64,000 nucleotides of DNA from [Bacillus] enclensis (GCF_001456935.1 NZ_KQ758490.1:1-64000); one strand, 5' to 3'. Shown: positions 31,817-40,978, counted from the first letter of the stretch. A program made the numbers and translations. Notes: a model not told the origin generated them from the letters alone.

Positions 31817-33454
31817 ATGACGATATTTATTGGAGGGGCATGGCCTTATGCGAATGGTTCACTGCATTTGGGACATATCGCTGCCTTATTGCCAGGAGAT
31901 ATTCTGGCCAGATACTACAGACAAAAAGGAGAACGGGTCCTTTATGTGTCCGGCAGCGACTGTAACGGAACACCGATTTCGATAAGGGCAAATCAGGAGC
32001 ATACCACCACCGAGGAGATTGCTGACCGTTATCATCAGGAATTCGAAGTGTGCTTTTTGAAACTGGGCTTTACCTATGACCTTTATACCCGCACAGATGC
32101 ATACCATCATCACAAGTCTGTGCAGGAGATTTTCCTGAAGCTCCTGGAAAATGGTTACCTTTATAAAAAGACGATCGAGCAGGCATACTGCGAAACCGAT
32201 CAACAATTTTTACCCGATCGCTTTGTCGAAGGGACCTGCCCAAACTGTGGGGCAAAAGCAAGAGGTGATCAGTGCGATTTTTGTTCTGCCATCCTCGATC
32301 CACTTGAATTAATCGGCAAGCGCTGCAAAATCTGTGGAAATCAGCCTTCCATAAAAGAGACAGAGCATTATTATTTTGCGTTCAGCAGATTCCAGAAAAG
32401 GTTACAAGGATTTTTGGAGTCAGCACAAAAAAAGAATAGGTGGCGGGAAAATGCCGTCTCTTTAACCAACAGATATTTAAAAGAAGGGGTGCCGGACCGG
32501 GCGGTGACACGTGACCTGCCAAACGGAGTCCAGGTTCCCATTGCCGGTTTTGAAAACAAGAAAATATATGTGTGGATCGAAGCGGTATCGGGGTATTTAA
32601 CGGCAAGTATGGAATGGGCAAAACATGCAAATGAAAAAATAGAAGACTGGTTGAATGAGGAAACCATCTCCTATTATATTCACGGGAAGGATAACATCCC
32701 GTTCCATACTGTCATTTGGCCATCGATCTTAATGGGGCTCAACAATCCTGACCTGCCCACACATATTATCTCAAATGAATATCTGACTTTGGAAAAACGG
32801 AAGCTGTCGACCAGTCAAAATTGGGCTGTCTGGGTCCCTGACATTTTAAAGAGATATGACCCGGATTCCATCCGCTATTTCTTAACCATCAATGCACCTG
32901 AAAATCGGGATACTGATTTTTCATGGCGTGAGTTTATCTACAGTCACAACAGCGAACTGCTTGGTGCCTACGGAAATTTTGTCAATCGTACATTGAAGTT
33001 CATCCAGAAATCGTATGACGGTATCGTGCCTAAAGGACAAATTGATAGAGAAATTAAAATGAAGATTCGTCAGCTCTACAAAGAGGTGGGAGCTTTAAAT
33101 GAAGATGCACAATTAAAAAATTCTCTGGAAACCCTGTTTGAGTTTATTCGCTATGCCAACAAATATTTCGATCAGCAAAAACCATGGATACAGATTCATG
33201 AGGATAAGCCTTCGTGCGACGATACGATGACCAATTGCATGTACATTATTTCTAACCTTGCCGCGCTCCTGCAGCCTTTTCTCCCTTTTTCGAGCGAGAA
33301 AGTGAAAGACATGCTGGGACTGGGTGAGTTTAGGTGGTCGGAATTCGAGCCAGGGGTAAAGACTCTTAAAGACATAAAGCCGCTTTTTGAGAGGATTGAT
33401 GTCGGGAAGATTGAAGAGGAGTTAAGCAGGTTGAATGAGGGTGTTTCAAGATAG
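31817..33454 (+). CDS. metG: Methionyl-tRNA synthetase, short second-copy type
   Basis: A 545-residue class I synthetase. The HIGH motif appears as LHLGHI (residues about 17-22) and the KMSKS loop as KRKLSTS (about 333-339). Two zinc knuckles are present, CPNC...CDFC and CKIC, in the connective domain (about 140-175). The C-terminal EMAP-like tRNA-binding domain of the usual Bacillus MetRS (about 660 residues) is missing. It resembles MetRS2-type second enzymes, some of which confer resistance to MetRS inhibitors in streptococci and B. anthracis. AAAGGAGG precedes the ATG. Control is by the T-box leader. Confidence 0.9.
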   Translation: MTIFIGGAWPYANGSLHLGHIAALLPGDILARYYRQKGERVLYVSGSDCNGTPISIRANQEHTTTEEIADRYHQEFEVCFLKLGFTYDLYTRTDAYHHHKSVQEIFLKLLENGYLYKKTIEQAYCETDQQFLPDRFVEGTCPNCGAKARGDQCDFCSAILDPLELIGKRCKICGNQPSIKETEHYYFAFSRFQKRLQGFLESAQKKNRWRENAVSLTNRYLKEGVPDRAVTRDLPNGVQVPIAGFENKKIYVWIEAVSGYLTASMEWAKHANEKIEDWLNEETISYYIHGKDNIPFHTVIWPSILMGLNNPDLPTHIISNEYLTLEKRKLSTSQNWAVWVPDILKRYDPDSIRYFLTINAPENRDTDFSWREFIYSHNSELLGAYGNFVNRTLKFIQKSYDGIVPKGQIDREIKMKIRQLYKEVGALNEDAQLKNSLETLFEFIRYANKYFDQQKPWIQIHEDKPSCDDTMTNCMYIISNLAALLQPFLPFSSEKVKDMLGLGEFRWSEFEPGVKTLKDIKPLFERIDVGKIEEELSRLNEGVSR

Positions 33455-33475
33455 TAAGCGTCATTTTAATGGAAG

Positions 33476-33514
33476 AAAGCTCGATAAAGTTAGAATCGGG
33501 CTTTTTATTTTTAC
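33476..33514 (+). terminator. Intrinsic terminator of metG
   Basis: AAAGCTCGAT and ATCGGGCTTT form a stem (one T-G pair) followed by TTTATTTTT. Confidence 0.8.
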
Positions 33515-33617
33515 AAAAACATTGTAGGATAAGGTTATTTTTGGAATAATTAGAATTAAATGAACTATTTGTGATGAATAAAATTAGTTTAAATAAAGTC
33601 AGAATCGAGGAATACCC

Positions 33618-34142
33618 ATGTTTTTTCTCCAAATGTCAGGTTTCCCTGGCTCTGGCAAGTCTACCCTGGCACTAGAAATCGCCAACAGAACAGGAGCAAT
33701 CGTAATTGATCACGATGTAACAAAGACTGCATTGCTGGAGACGCCAGAGGGTGAGGGGATGGACGGAAAGACCTCCGGGAGCATTTCATATCATATCGAC
33801 TGGTCGATCATCGAATCAATATTGTCCCAGGGTCGAAGCGTTATTTTTGACAGTCCTTGTCTGTACGAAGAGATAATTAAAAAAGGAACGGACCTGGCAA
33901 GGAAGTACCGTGCTTCATATAAGTATGTTGAATGTTATCTCGATGATTTTAATGTAATCAACCAGCGACTGAGTAACAGAGAAAGAAAGATTAGTCAGAT
34001 AAAAGAGGTAAAATCTTTTGAGGGATTCAAGAAGACTCTTAAAAACAGCAAAAAGCCAGATGGCCAGCGGTATTTGGTGGTGGATACGAGTAAGGGTTTG
34101 GATACATATATCCATGGGGTTATGTGGTATTTGAAGGAGTAA
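33618..34142 (+). CDS. P-loop kinase-like protein (AAA_33)
   Basis: A 174-residue protein with Walker A GFPGSGKSTLALEIA (about residues 8-22), IVIDHDVTKTALLE, a Walker B-like VIFDSPCLYEE and QRLSNRERKISQI, a basic lid segment. The layout is that of adenylylsulfate kinase-like or antibiotic kinase-like AAA_33 proteins. Substrate unknown. It is the third such kinase-like gene in the window, after 6082 and 29242. Confidence 0.78.
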   Translation: MFFLQMSGFPGSGKSTLALEIANRTGAIVIDHDVTKTALLETPEGEGMDGKTSGSISYHIDWSIIESILSQGRSVIFDSPCLYEEIIKKGTDLARKYRASYKYVECYLDDFNVINQRLSNRERKISQIKEVKSFEGFKKTLKNSKKPDGQRYLVVDTSKGLDTYIHGVMWYLKE

Positions 34143-34164
34143 AAAACAATATTAGGTACGAATT

Positions 34165-34743
34165 ATGAACTTACCAAATAAAATAACGGTTGTAAGAATA
34201 GCGTTCATCCCCGTTTTTCTGCTCTTTTTATTAGTCCCGTTACCTTTGGGAACATTTTTTATAGGAGGTGGGGGAATATACGTTTCTCATTTTATCGCCG
34301 CCCTATTATTTATCCTTGCTTCTGTTAAAGATGGTTTGGATGGGTATTATGCAAGAAAATATAACTTAATTACCGACTTGGGGAAGTCTCTCGATCCTTT
34401 AGCAGATAAGTTATTGATAACGGCAGCCTTGGTGGCACTGGTGCAGTTAGGGAACGTGCCCAGCTGGATGGCATTTATTATCATATGCCGTGAATCCGCT
34501 GTAACTGGTTTACGCTTAATTGCAGTTGGAGAAGGTAAAGTGATTGCAGCAAGCAACCTGGCAAAATGGAAAACAAGAATTCAAATCATATCTATTTCTG
34601 CCTTGCTTCTGCATAATATACCGTTCACTTATATTAATGTACCCTTTGATATCCTTTCCTTATGGGCTGCAATGATCATTACCCTGGTGTCCGGTTGGGA
34701 TTACTTTGTGAAAAACAAACAATTCCTGAAGATAAATAGTTAG
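34165..34743 (+). CDS. pgsA: CDP-diacylglycerol-glycerol-3-phosphate 3-phosphatidyltransferase
   Basis: A 192-residue membrane enzyme making phosphatidylglycerol phosphate. The CDP-alcohol phosphotransferase motif DGx2ARx8Gx3Dx3D is complete: DGYYAR, eight residues, G, KSL, D, PLA, D. Five or six hydrophobic helices are visible. Bacillaceae carry the essential pgsA next to cinA and recA; this gene has unrelated neighbours, so it is likely a paralogue, perhaps with a different alcohol acceptor. The ribosome binding site is weak. It lies 22 bp after the kinase gene. Confidence 0.85.
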   Translation: MNLPNKITVVRIAFIPVFLLFLLVPLPLGTFFIGGGGIYVSHFIAALLFILASVKDGLDGYYARKYNLITDLGKSLDPLADKLLITAALVALVQLGNVPSWMAFIIICRESAVTGLRLIAVGEGKVIAASNLAKWKTRIQIISISALLLHNIPFTYINVPFDILSLWAAMIITLVSGWDYFVKNKQFLKINS

Positions 34744-34775
34744 TCGCTAAGAGTTTTTAAAAAGGGGGGAAGTCA

Positions 34776-35468
34776 ATGAATCAACAGAGTATCAGTAAAA
34801 TAAATCAAATCGGATGGAATCAGTCTGAATACCAAGCCTGGGTCAACCGGCATGGAACCCCGAAGGAATATGCTCGAGTTTTAAAGGCTGAACCTAAAAA
34901 AACAGTCTCTCATTATCTTCACTATATGGGGGATGTAAATGGGAAAAAGATAGTCAACCTGCTCGGTTCGAAGGGGAATAAAGCTGTGTCACTTGCGTTA
35001 TTGGGTGCGGACGTAACTATAGTAGATATCTCTGAAGGAAATAAACAATATGCCGCCGAACTCGCTGATGCAGCAGGTGTACATATTCACTATTTAGTTT
35101 CGGATGTATTAAATATTCCGGATGAGGAACAGCTGCCTGATTATGATTTTGTCCTTTTGGAAGTTGGTGTATTGCATTATTTCACGGATTTGGACCCTCT
35201 TTTTGAATTGGTTTATACACTTTTAAAACCGGGGGGAAGATTTGTTTTAAGAGACTTTCACCCCATCGTATCTAAGTTAATCAGTGTGGAAAACAAGCAA
35301 GTGGCTGCCGACGGGAACTATTTTAATGACGGCCTTAAAGAAGTTGAAGTGGCATACAGTTTACTGCTTTCCGAGGGTGAACGTGTGAAACTCAAGAAGT
35401 ATCATTTTTTCGCCAAAATTGTAAATAACCCTGGGATTCTGTCCTCAATCCCTATAGGTGAATCGTGA
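34776..35468 (+). pseudogene. SAM-dependent methyltransferase with inverted 3' end
   Basis: A class I methyltransferase gene with AAGGGGGG before the ATG. Residues about 60-160 hold the SAM-binding fold: KIVNLLGSKGNKAVSLALLG, VTIVDIS, DYDFVLLEVGVLHYF and LKPGGRFVLRDFHP. The frame is normal to about 35400. From there the plus-strand codons (FFAKIVNNPGILSSIPIGES) are the antisense of a segment that on the minus strand encodes the family's true C-terminus. The present product lacks that C-terminal part and is likely inactive or altered. Confidence 0.75.
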
Positions 35469-35584
35469 GGAAATGCCCACCTGATCCCAGCTTCTTCTTC
35501 CAGAGTTTCCAGGGTCAACCCGGCACGAATAACGGCTGTCACGACCTCCCCTAATGTCCATCTGCGAATCGTATCTGGTGGAGG
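35402..35584 (-). pseudogene. Inverted C-terminal fragment of the methyltransferase
   Basis: On the minus strand 60 codons run to a TGA at 35402: DTIRRWTLGEVVTAVIRAGL, then TLETLEEEAGIRWAFPHDSP and IGIEDRIPGLFTILAKK. This is the expected end of the methyltransferase at 34776 (a RRWTLGEVVTAV-type block followed by a closing strand). It has no start codon or ribosome binding site. Its position, abutting the truncated gene in opposite orientation, shows an in-place inversion of about 170-190 bp. Confidence 0.75.
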
Positions 35585-35591
35585 TCAATGT

Positions 35592-36185
35592 ATGAAAGCC
35601 GTATTTCTAGACCGTGACGGAACCATAGGAGGGACCGGCGGCGGGGTTCATCCATTTGAGTTTGAGCTGTATGAATTTGCATTTGGTGCTATAAGGTCAC
35701 TTAATGAATTGGGAATCAAAGTATTTTTGTTCACTAATCAAACGAGGGTTGGCAGAGGTTATTTTACAGAGGAGGAATTAATAAGAGGATTCGAGTTGAT
35801 GAAAGACGAATTGAAGGGTCAGTCGGCTTTCATCGATGATATCTTTTATTGTCACCATCACCCTGAAGTTGGCTGTGAGTGTCAGAAGCCTGGAATCGGA
35901 TTATTACTTAGAGCAAAAGAAAAGTACAATCTAAGACTTGAGGATTGTTACGTTGTAGGAGATACCGGAAGTTCGGATATGGCAGCGGCACACCTTGCAG
36001 GTGCCAAAAAAGTGCTCGTGAAAACAGGCTGGGGTGAAAGTTCACTTACCAAATACCGGGAGAGCTGGGCAGGAATCGCACCGGATTTCATTGCGGAGGA
36101 TTTGAGGGAAGCGGCGGCTTGGATAGGCGGTGATTTGATGGATCTAAGTGGAAAGGAGGGAGCGGATGATCTATTCACAGGATAG
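35592..36185 (+). CDS. HAD-IIIA phosphatase, GmhB/HisB-N-like
   Basis: A 197-residue HAD phosphatase of the GmhB type. Motif I is FLDRDGTIGG (residues 5-14), motif II FLFTNQTRVG (about 46), a zinc loop CHHHPEVGCECQKP (about 92-105), and motif IV VVGDTGSSDMAAA. Relatives dephosphorylate heptose bisphosphate or histidinol phosphate; no pathway partner is adjacent. GGAGGT before the ATG lies right at the border of the inverted segment. It overlaps the next gene by 20 bases. Confidence 0.85.
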   Translation: MKAVFLDRDGTIGGTGGGVHPFEFELYEFAFGAIRSLNELGIKVFLFTNQTRVGRGYFTEEELIRGFELMKDELKGQSAFIDDIFYCHHHPEVGCECQKPGIGLLLRAKEKYNLRLEDCYVVGDTGSSDMAAAHLAGAKKVLVKTGWGESSLTKYRESWAGIAPDFIAEDLREAAAWIGGDLMDLSGKEGADDLFTG

Positions 36186-37047
36186 TTCTGATCTAGAATA
36201 TATCATTCTGGGAAAAGGACCAACCATCCTTGTTTTCGAAATAGGAATAGGCAGTTCTATTTATAATTGGTGGTCTTTTATTCAGGAGCTGAAGAATGAC
36301 TTTACCGTTGTGGTGTACCATAGGGCTGGTTATGGGAAAAGTAAGGTTTCCTCGAAGCCTAGAGATGTGAAAAATATTGCGATGGAGTTGGACAGTTTAG
36401 TAAACCATCTAGAAATTAATGAAAAGTTTGTGTTGGCCGGGCATTCATTTGGTGGTCTTTGCGCGCAGCAGTATGCAAAAATGCACCCTCAAAAATTAAA
36501 AGCTGTAATATTAATTGATTCCACCTCTTTTAATTTTCAGAAACTATATGATTTAAATTTGCCCGTTATGTATTCTCACATCAGCATGGAAAAAATGATA
36601 GAAAGTAACATGTTATCTTCAGAGAGAACCAGAGAACAATTAGAAAATGATTTTCACGATGCTATCCAAGAAGCGCGCCGCAATTTACCTGAAGAACTAA
36701 TTGGACAGTTCGTTGACTTTTTTACCAGGCCAGTTTTCTTTAGGATCATTGCTGAAGAATTTCAACATTGGCATAAGGACAGTGAGTTGATTAAAGATTC
36801 CGGTCCATTTCCTGAATTGCCATTAACCGTGATAGCGAGGGACGAGAGGCTGTCTGCCCTCCCTTTCATTGAATATGGAATACCTGAAGAAGAAGCAACT
36901 CTCCACGAAAAAGTATGGAGAGAGCTGCAGATCGGGTTATCACAATTGAATAACATGGGGCAGCTTGTGATTGCGGAAGGTAGCGATCATGAAGTACATA
37001 AGGATCGGCCGGATTTGCTTATTAAGTGTTTGCTGCGTTATAAATGA
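36166..37047 (+). CDS. Alpha/beta hydrolase
   Basis: A 293-residue alpha/beta-hydrolase-fold enzyme. The nucleophile elbow is VLAGHSFGGLCAQ (Ser about residue 93), the preceding strand FTVVVYHRAGYGKS is typical, and the catalytic His is in EGSDHEVHKDRPD near the end. There is no signal peptide, so it is cytoplasmic; substrate unknown. AAAGGAGG lies inside the preceding HAD gene and sets the start at 36166, giving a 20-base overlap and likely coupled translation. Confidence 0.85.
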   Translation: MIYSQDSSDLEYIILGKGPTILVFEIGIGSSIYNWWSFIQELKNDFTVVVYHRAGYGKSKVSSKPRDVKNIAMELDSLVNHLEINEKFVLAGHSFGGLCAQQYAKMHPQKLKAVILIDSTSFNFQKLYDLNLPVMYSHISMEKMIESNMLSSERTREQLENDFHDAIQEARRNLPEELIGQFVDFFTRPVFFRIIAEEFQHWHKDSELIKDSGPFPELPLTVIARDERLSALPFIEYGIPEEEATLHEKVWRELQIGLSQLNNMGQLVIAEGSDHEVHKDRPDLLIKCLLRYK

Positions 37048-37215
37048 AAGTTTTAGTTAAAAACATAAATACTGGTACTGATGATAAGTTAAATAACTCA
37101 TATGCGGTCATGAAACCAGGTTTTAAAAGCAACTATTCTATAATATCGGTCCGAATAGCTTCTGTATATATAGGATTTCGGTTGATATGAGGGGTATTAT
37201 TGGCTCTTGGAAATG

Positions 37216-37304
37216 TATATTATCAAAAGCGGCCAAGTTATTATCAAAAATCTAGATATATTATCAAAAACCATCCGTTTATTATCAAAAAAAGAAATAT
37301 ATTA
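37216..37304 (+). repeat. 20-bp periodic array, class II, interrupted by an IS
   Basis: TCAAA marks at 37223, 37244, 37264 and 37285 (21, 20, 21 bp). The unit is TATTATCAAAAA plus a linker such as TCTAGATA or CCATCCGTT. The next unit begins AAATATATTA and is cut by the IS element; the missing TCAAATTT resumes after the IS at about 38702. If the IS and its target duplication are removed, that mark falls at 37305, in phase. Confidence 0.85.
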
Positions 37305-37380
37305 AAGTTAGTCTAAAAAGTGGACACACCAAAATGATAATTCGTACACTATAACTATCATTAAAAAGGACGTGTTCACT

Positions 37381-37671
37381 ATGGGAAAACATCATCCAAA
37401 TGAGTATCGGGAATATGTAGCCAAGATGATTGTAGAAGAAGATAAAAAGGCTACAGATTTAGCTCATGAGCTAGAAATTCCATACTCTTCGATCCAGCGT
37501 TGGGTCAAACACTATAAAGAGAAAAAAGCTGCCGGTCAGTCACAAGAATACGTTACCCCATCAGAGCTTGAGAAACTGAAAAAACAACATGAAAAAGAGA
37601 TGAAGGCTCTTCAAGAGGAGAACGAAATCTTAAAAAAGGCGATGCACATCTTCACGAAAAAGCCCAAGTAA
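37381..37671 (+). CDS. IS3-family transposase OrfA
   Basis: A 96-residue helix-turn-helix protein that binds the IS ends. The HTH covers NEYREYVAKMIVEEDKKATDLA and IPYSSIQRWVKHYKE, followed by a leucine-zipper-like coiled coil (LEKLKKQHEKEMKALQEENEILKKA in heptads). The ATG at 37381 follows AAGGA. Near the end, AAAAAG at 37657-37662 can act as a -1 slippery site: the frame shift would join OrfA to OrfB to give the full transposase, as usual in this family. Confidence 0.92.
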   Translation: MGKHHPNEYREYVAKMIVEEDKKATDLAHELEIPYSSIQRWVKHYKEKKAAGQSQEYVTPSELEKLKKQHEKEMKALQEENEILKKAMHIFTKKPK

Positions 37672-37712
37672 AGTATGAATTCATTGAGGCTCATAAAGAT
37701 GAACACCCCATT

Positions 37713-38558
37713 TTGAAGATGTGTAACGTACTCGGGGTCTCCTCCAGCGGTTATTATAAGTGGCAGTCAAAACATCGTCGTGGTGAAACAGATCGAGAAA
37801 AGAGAAAGAATGAATTGAAACAAAAAATAAAGAAGTCTTTCCATGAAAGCCTGGGGACGTACGGAAGTCCCCGGGTACATGACGATTTGATTGAATGGGG
37901 ATACACCGTGTCCAAAAAGACAGTCGCCAGATATATGCATGAAATGGGCCTAAAAGCTACACCGGAAGAAAAGTATGTCGTGACCACAGACTCCAATCAT
38001 GATCTAGCGATCTATCCAAACCTGGTTAAGAGAAACTTCAATGTAGACAGTCCAAATACGGTATGGGTAGCTGACATTACATATGTACGTACCCTTGAAG
38101 GCTGGATGTATTTAGCGTCGATCATGGACCTATTTTCCCGAAAAATCATAAGATGGAGTCTAGGGCCGTCAATGAAAAAGGAACTTACTTTGGTTGCATT
38201 GGAGATGGCCAAGACGACAAGACGACCTCCTGAAGGCCTCATTCATCATTCAGACCGAGGGACTCAGTACAGTTCAAAAGAGTACACCGAATTACTAAAA
38301 GAGGCTGGCATCCAAATTAGCATGAGTAAAAAAGGAGATCCGTATGATAATGCGTGCATCGAATCTTTCCATGCGACGATTAAAAAGGAACTCATTTATC
38401 GCTTCCGATTCAAAACCAAGGCAGAAGCTTCGAGAGCGATTAACTACTACATTTCCAGCCGATACAACGAACGAAGAAAGCATTCGACACTTGGGTATCT
38501 TTCTCCGAACAACTTTGAACGAAATTACCATCTGTCAATCTCAGAGAAGATATCATAA
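37713..38558 (+). CDS. IS3-family transposase OrfB (DDE integrase domain)
   Basis: A 281-residue catalytic half. An HTH_21 domain (GVSSSGYYKW...YGSPRVHDDL) precedes the rve domain, where the catalytic triad is seen as Asp in VWVADITYV, Asp in HHSDRGTQYSS and Glu in DNACIESFHA. The frame is open upstream to the orfA slippery site, so it is probably made as an OrfAB fusion; the TTG at 37713 is only a nominal start. All catalytic residues are intact, so the element may be active. Confidence 0.92.
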   Translation: MKMCNVLGVSSSGYYKWQSKHRRGETDREKRKNELKQKIKKSFHESLGTYGSPRVHDDLIEWGYTVSKKTVARYMHEMGLKATPEEKYVVTTDSNHDLAIYPNLVKRNFNVDSPNTVWVADITYVRTLEGWMYLASIMDLFSRKIIRWSLGPSMKKELTLVALEMAKTTRRPPEGLIHHSDRGTQYSSKEYTELLKEAGIQISMSKKGDPYDNACIESFHATIKKELIYRFRFKTKAEASRAINYYISSRYNERRKHSTLGYLSPNNFERNYHLSISEKIS

Positions 38559-38716
38559 ATGAACCATTTGGCGTGAAAGAGGAGCAATCCTGGTGTTGGA
38601 TTGATCGTTTTTCATGCCCCACCAAACGAAGTGCGGTAGGATTTTAGGACATAAAGTTCTCATTTTGTATTGTCCACTTTCTTGACAGAAGACCAATATT
38701 ATCAAATTTCCCAGTG

Positions 38717-38753
38717 AAGCGCTCGTAATACCCTGGTGTGTATGTGAGCGCTT
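38717..38753. repeat. Inverted repeat downstream of the IS
   Basis: AAGCGCTC and GAGCGCTT, perfect eight-base arms around a 21-base loop, lie between the IS and the reductase gene. It could be an operator of that gene or a terminator; there is no long T-run, so I leave it undecided. Confidence 0.45.
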
Positions 38754-38831
38754 GATTCTTTGAAGCCAGCAAAAAAATACTGACAAAAATTTTTTGTATC
38801 CGATAGCATTGAAAAAAAGGAGGGACTTAAG

Positions 38832-39506
38832 TTGAATAGACCGGAAGTAATCGTAAATGTGTTCTCCTCGATTGACGGAAAGATGACAACGGCTCCGGGG
38901 AATAATGTAATGGAATGGACAGCCGCAGGAATCGACGGTGGGGCGAATGAAATCACGCACCGGCTGTATGATCAGCTGGAGTGTGACGGGTTGGTGTCTG
39001 GCAGTGAAAGTCTGATTGTATGGGGAAAGGATTGGGTGGAACTCGATCAGCCAATCTATGAACCTCAAAAATCCAAGGCGTACATTGTATTTGATGGGAA
39101 AGGACGCATTGACTGGTACCAGACAGAGGGATTATTGGTCGTGACGAAAGAAGACGTGTCAGATTCATATATTCAGCAGTTGAACGAGAAAGGAATTCAA
39201 TACATCACGGCAGGCAGAGGAGAGTACATTGATCTGCCATCAGCCCTGCACAAATTATATGAACTGGGCTTCAGAAGATTGGGACTCAGCGGAGGCGGTA
39301 CGATAAATGGAGCATTTCTGAGGCAGGGGCTCGTTGATGAAATCAGTTTGGTGATGGCTCCTTTAGCGGTCGGGGGAACTTCCACTCCGTCACTGTTTGA
39401 TTCTGAGGATTTAAAAGGACTGGACGGTGCGGCAACATTGGAGTTGAAAGATCTGCAGCGTGTCGGAAATGGGTCGGTTTGGCTCCGTTATAAGGTGAAG
39501 AGGTAA
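38832..39506 (+). CDS. Dihydrofolate reductase/RibD C-terminal-like reductase
   Basis: A 224-residue NADPH-dependent reductase of the RibD-C family. It begins RPEVIVNVFSSIDGKMTTAP, has the GLVSGSESL turn, and then RRLGLSGGGTINGAFLRQGLVDEISLVMAPLAVGG, the cofactor-binding signature of the family. Lone RibD-C proteins in Bacillaceae have no assigned substrate; riboflavin synthesis is unlikely without the deaminase half. TTG start after AAAGGAGGG. Confidence 0.85.
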   Translation: MNRPEVIVNVFSSIDGKMTTAPGNNVMEWTAAGIDGGANEITHRLYDQLECDGLVSGSESLIVWGKDWVELDQPIYEPQKSKAYIVFDGKGRIDWYQTEGLLVVTKEDVSDSYIQQLNEKGIQYITAGRGEYIDLPSALHKLYELGFRRLGLSGGGTINGAFLRQGLVDEISLVMAPLAVGGTSTPSLFDSEDLKGLDGAATLELKDLQRVGNGSVWLRYKVKR

Positions 39507-39548
39507 GGACTCCGGGATCAAAATGAATTAAAAAAGGGAGCGATAGTC

Positions 39549-39890
39549 ATGATCAATTATAATGGACGGACATTCGTATCAACTGAAAATACGGCTAACG
39601 GTGAAGTTTCGTCAAAAACAACTTTTGAATACAAGCAGGACGGTAATATCCTTACATCGGAGTATAGCGGAGGAGAAATTAAGAGAGGTACGCTGATTGG
39701 GATTGTGAAAGAAGATGGTTCCTTAACCTTCCGATACAACCATGTAAACATCCATAATGAAATACGCGGAGGCCAGTGCACTTCCACCCCTGAAATTCTG
39801 CATGATGGCAGGATCAGGCTCCATGAAAACTGGAAGTGGCTCGATCGTGACCAGAGTGAAGGAGAATCGATTGTGGAGGAAGTTAAATAA
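39549..39890 (+). CDS. Conserved hypothetical beta-strand-rich protein
   Basis: A 113-residue protein made almost wholly of short alternating strands ([52 protein letters not shown]), suggesting a lipocalin-like or FABP-like barrel. Homologues are often mislabelled as acetylglutamate synthase. AAAGGGAG precedes the ATG. Function unknown. Confidence 0.7.
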   Translation: MINYNGRTFVSTENTANGEVSSKTTFEYKQDGNILTSEYSGGEIKRGTLIGIVKEDGSLTFRYNHVNIHNEIRGGQCTSTPEILHDGRIRLHENWKWLDRDQSEGESIVEEVK

Positions 39891-39918
39891 TATCGGATTC
39901 TTGAGAGGATAGAGATGA

Positions 39919-40383
39919 ATGAGTGAAATTGGGAACTATGAGTTGAAGCCAATCGCCAGCCTGCTTGATTTTGATTTACATAGTTTGATAGAGCAAAGCA
40001 AAGAAGATGGATTTCGGTTCGTAGAAAGATTAGTCAATGATTATAAAAATGGAAGCAATACGTTTAACCGTGAAGGGGAAGTTCTCATTGGCGTGTTCAA
40101 CGAAGATGGAATCCTTGTTGCGATCGGCGGTTTGAATAAAGATCCATTTTCCAAAGATAACAACATCGGCAGATTGAGAAGGTTTTATGTCAGCAAAGAG
40201 GTCAGGAGAAACGGTATAGGCAGCCTGCTGGTGAATAGAATCATAGACGAGGCAAAAAGATACTATGAAATAGTGGTGCTTCACACAGACACAGAACAGG
40301 GTGATCGGTTTTACCGGGCAATTGGATTTTCGAGGGGAGATCTTTATCCGGGGTCGACTCATTATTTAGTGCTTAATAAATGA
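39919..40383 (+). CDS. GNAT-family N-acetyltransferase
   Basis: A 154-residue acetyltransferase with strand EVLIGVFNEDGILVAIGGLN, the acetyl-CoA loop RRFYVSKEVRRNGIGSLLVN (about residues 90-109) and the ending FYRAIGFSRGDLYPGSTHYL. Substrate unknown. AGAGGATAG precedes the ATG. A terminator follows. Confidence 0.85.
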   Translation: MSEIGNYELKPIASLLDFDLHSLIEQSKEDGFRFVERLVNDYKNGSNTFNREGEVLIGVFNEDGILVAIGGLNKDPFSKDNNIGRLRRFYVSKEVRRNGIGSLLVNRIIDEAKRYYEIVVLHTDTEQGDRFYRAIGFSRGDLYPGSTHYLVLNK

Positions 40384-40398
40384 ATGTGAGTTTTATAG

Positions 40399-40430
40399 AG
40401 CTTATCCAAAGGTGGATAAGTTCTTTTTTG
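40399..40430 (+). terminator. Intrinsic terminator
   Basis: CTTATCC and GGATAAG around a six-base loop, then TTCTTTTTTG. Confidence 0.85.
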
Positions 40431-40504
40431 TTTAAATATTCCATATTAAAGGAGATGGATGTTCAAAAGAAGAACTAAACAAGTAAAAGGAGGAGAGATG
40501 CAAA

Positions 40505-40951
40505 TTGAAATATAAAAAAATCAAACAACAATTCAGATTGGTCGGCATGAAGAATTATGGAGCATTTGCTGACTTTGATACGGAGGTTCCAAAAGCAGCC
40601 CAGCAATTTATAGCGAAGGCAGCGGACTTTAAACACCTAGTCGGTACTGAAATTGCAGTCTTTGAATCAAAAAAGGGTGAACAACATCTGAATGGACAGT
40701 ATTATGTGGGGCTGATTGTCGACGAAGCGCCAAATGATGTACCAGATGGGATGGATGTAATCGAACTGAACGAGGAGTACGTGACTGCGAGGGGGAGCAT
40801 AAACCAAATCGGCAGCCTGCATAACGGTTTGGTAAAGTGGGCCGCGGAGCAGGGATTCAGACGGAATCCTGAAGCTTATATTGTGGAGACATATCACCCG
40901 GTGGGAAACGGTGACGAAGAGGTAGAAGTATATTTGCCGGTTTATACCTAA
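40505..40951 (+). CDS. GyrI-like/effector-binding domain protein
   Basis: A 148-residue stand-alone effector-binding (AraC_E_bind/GyrI-like) domain: FRLVGMKNYGAF, YYVGLIVDEAPNDVPDGMDVIEL, YVTARGSINQIGSLHNGLVKWA and a C-terminal AYIVETYHPVG strand. Such domains bind cyclic or aromatic ligands and in SbmC/GyrI act on gyrase. TTG start with GGAGGAG eight bases upstream. The next gene is a clear paralogue 27 bp away, so this is a tandem duplication in one transcript. Confidence 0.82.
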   Translation: MKYKKIKQQFRLVGMKNYGAFADFDTEVPKAAQQFIAKAADFKHLVGTEIAVFESKKGEQHLNGQYYVGLIVDEAPNDVPDGMDVIELNEEYVTARGSINQIGSLHNGLVKWAAEQGFRRNPEAYIVETYHPVGNGDEEVEVYLPVYT

Positions 40952-40978
40952 TCACATTATTGAAAGGAGAACGAAGAG

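Larger units (their letters stand above)
37305..38695 (+). mobile_element. Complete IS3-family (IS150-like) insertion sequence
   Basis: A 1.39-kb element with two overlapping-frame genes, orfA and orfB. Imperfect terminal inverted repeats include GTCTAAAAAGTGGACA (37311-37326) on the left against GTCAAGAAAGTGGACA on the right (complement of 38671-38686). The flanks carry ATATTA on both sides (37299-37304 and 38696-38701), of which three to six bases may be the target duplication. It has inserted into a class II periodic array. The right end resembles the fragment at the left edge of the window. Confidence 0.9.
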
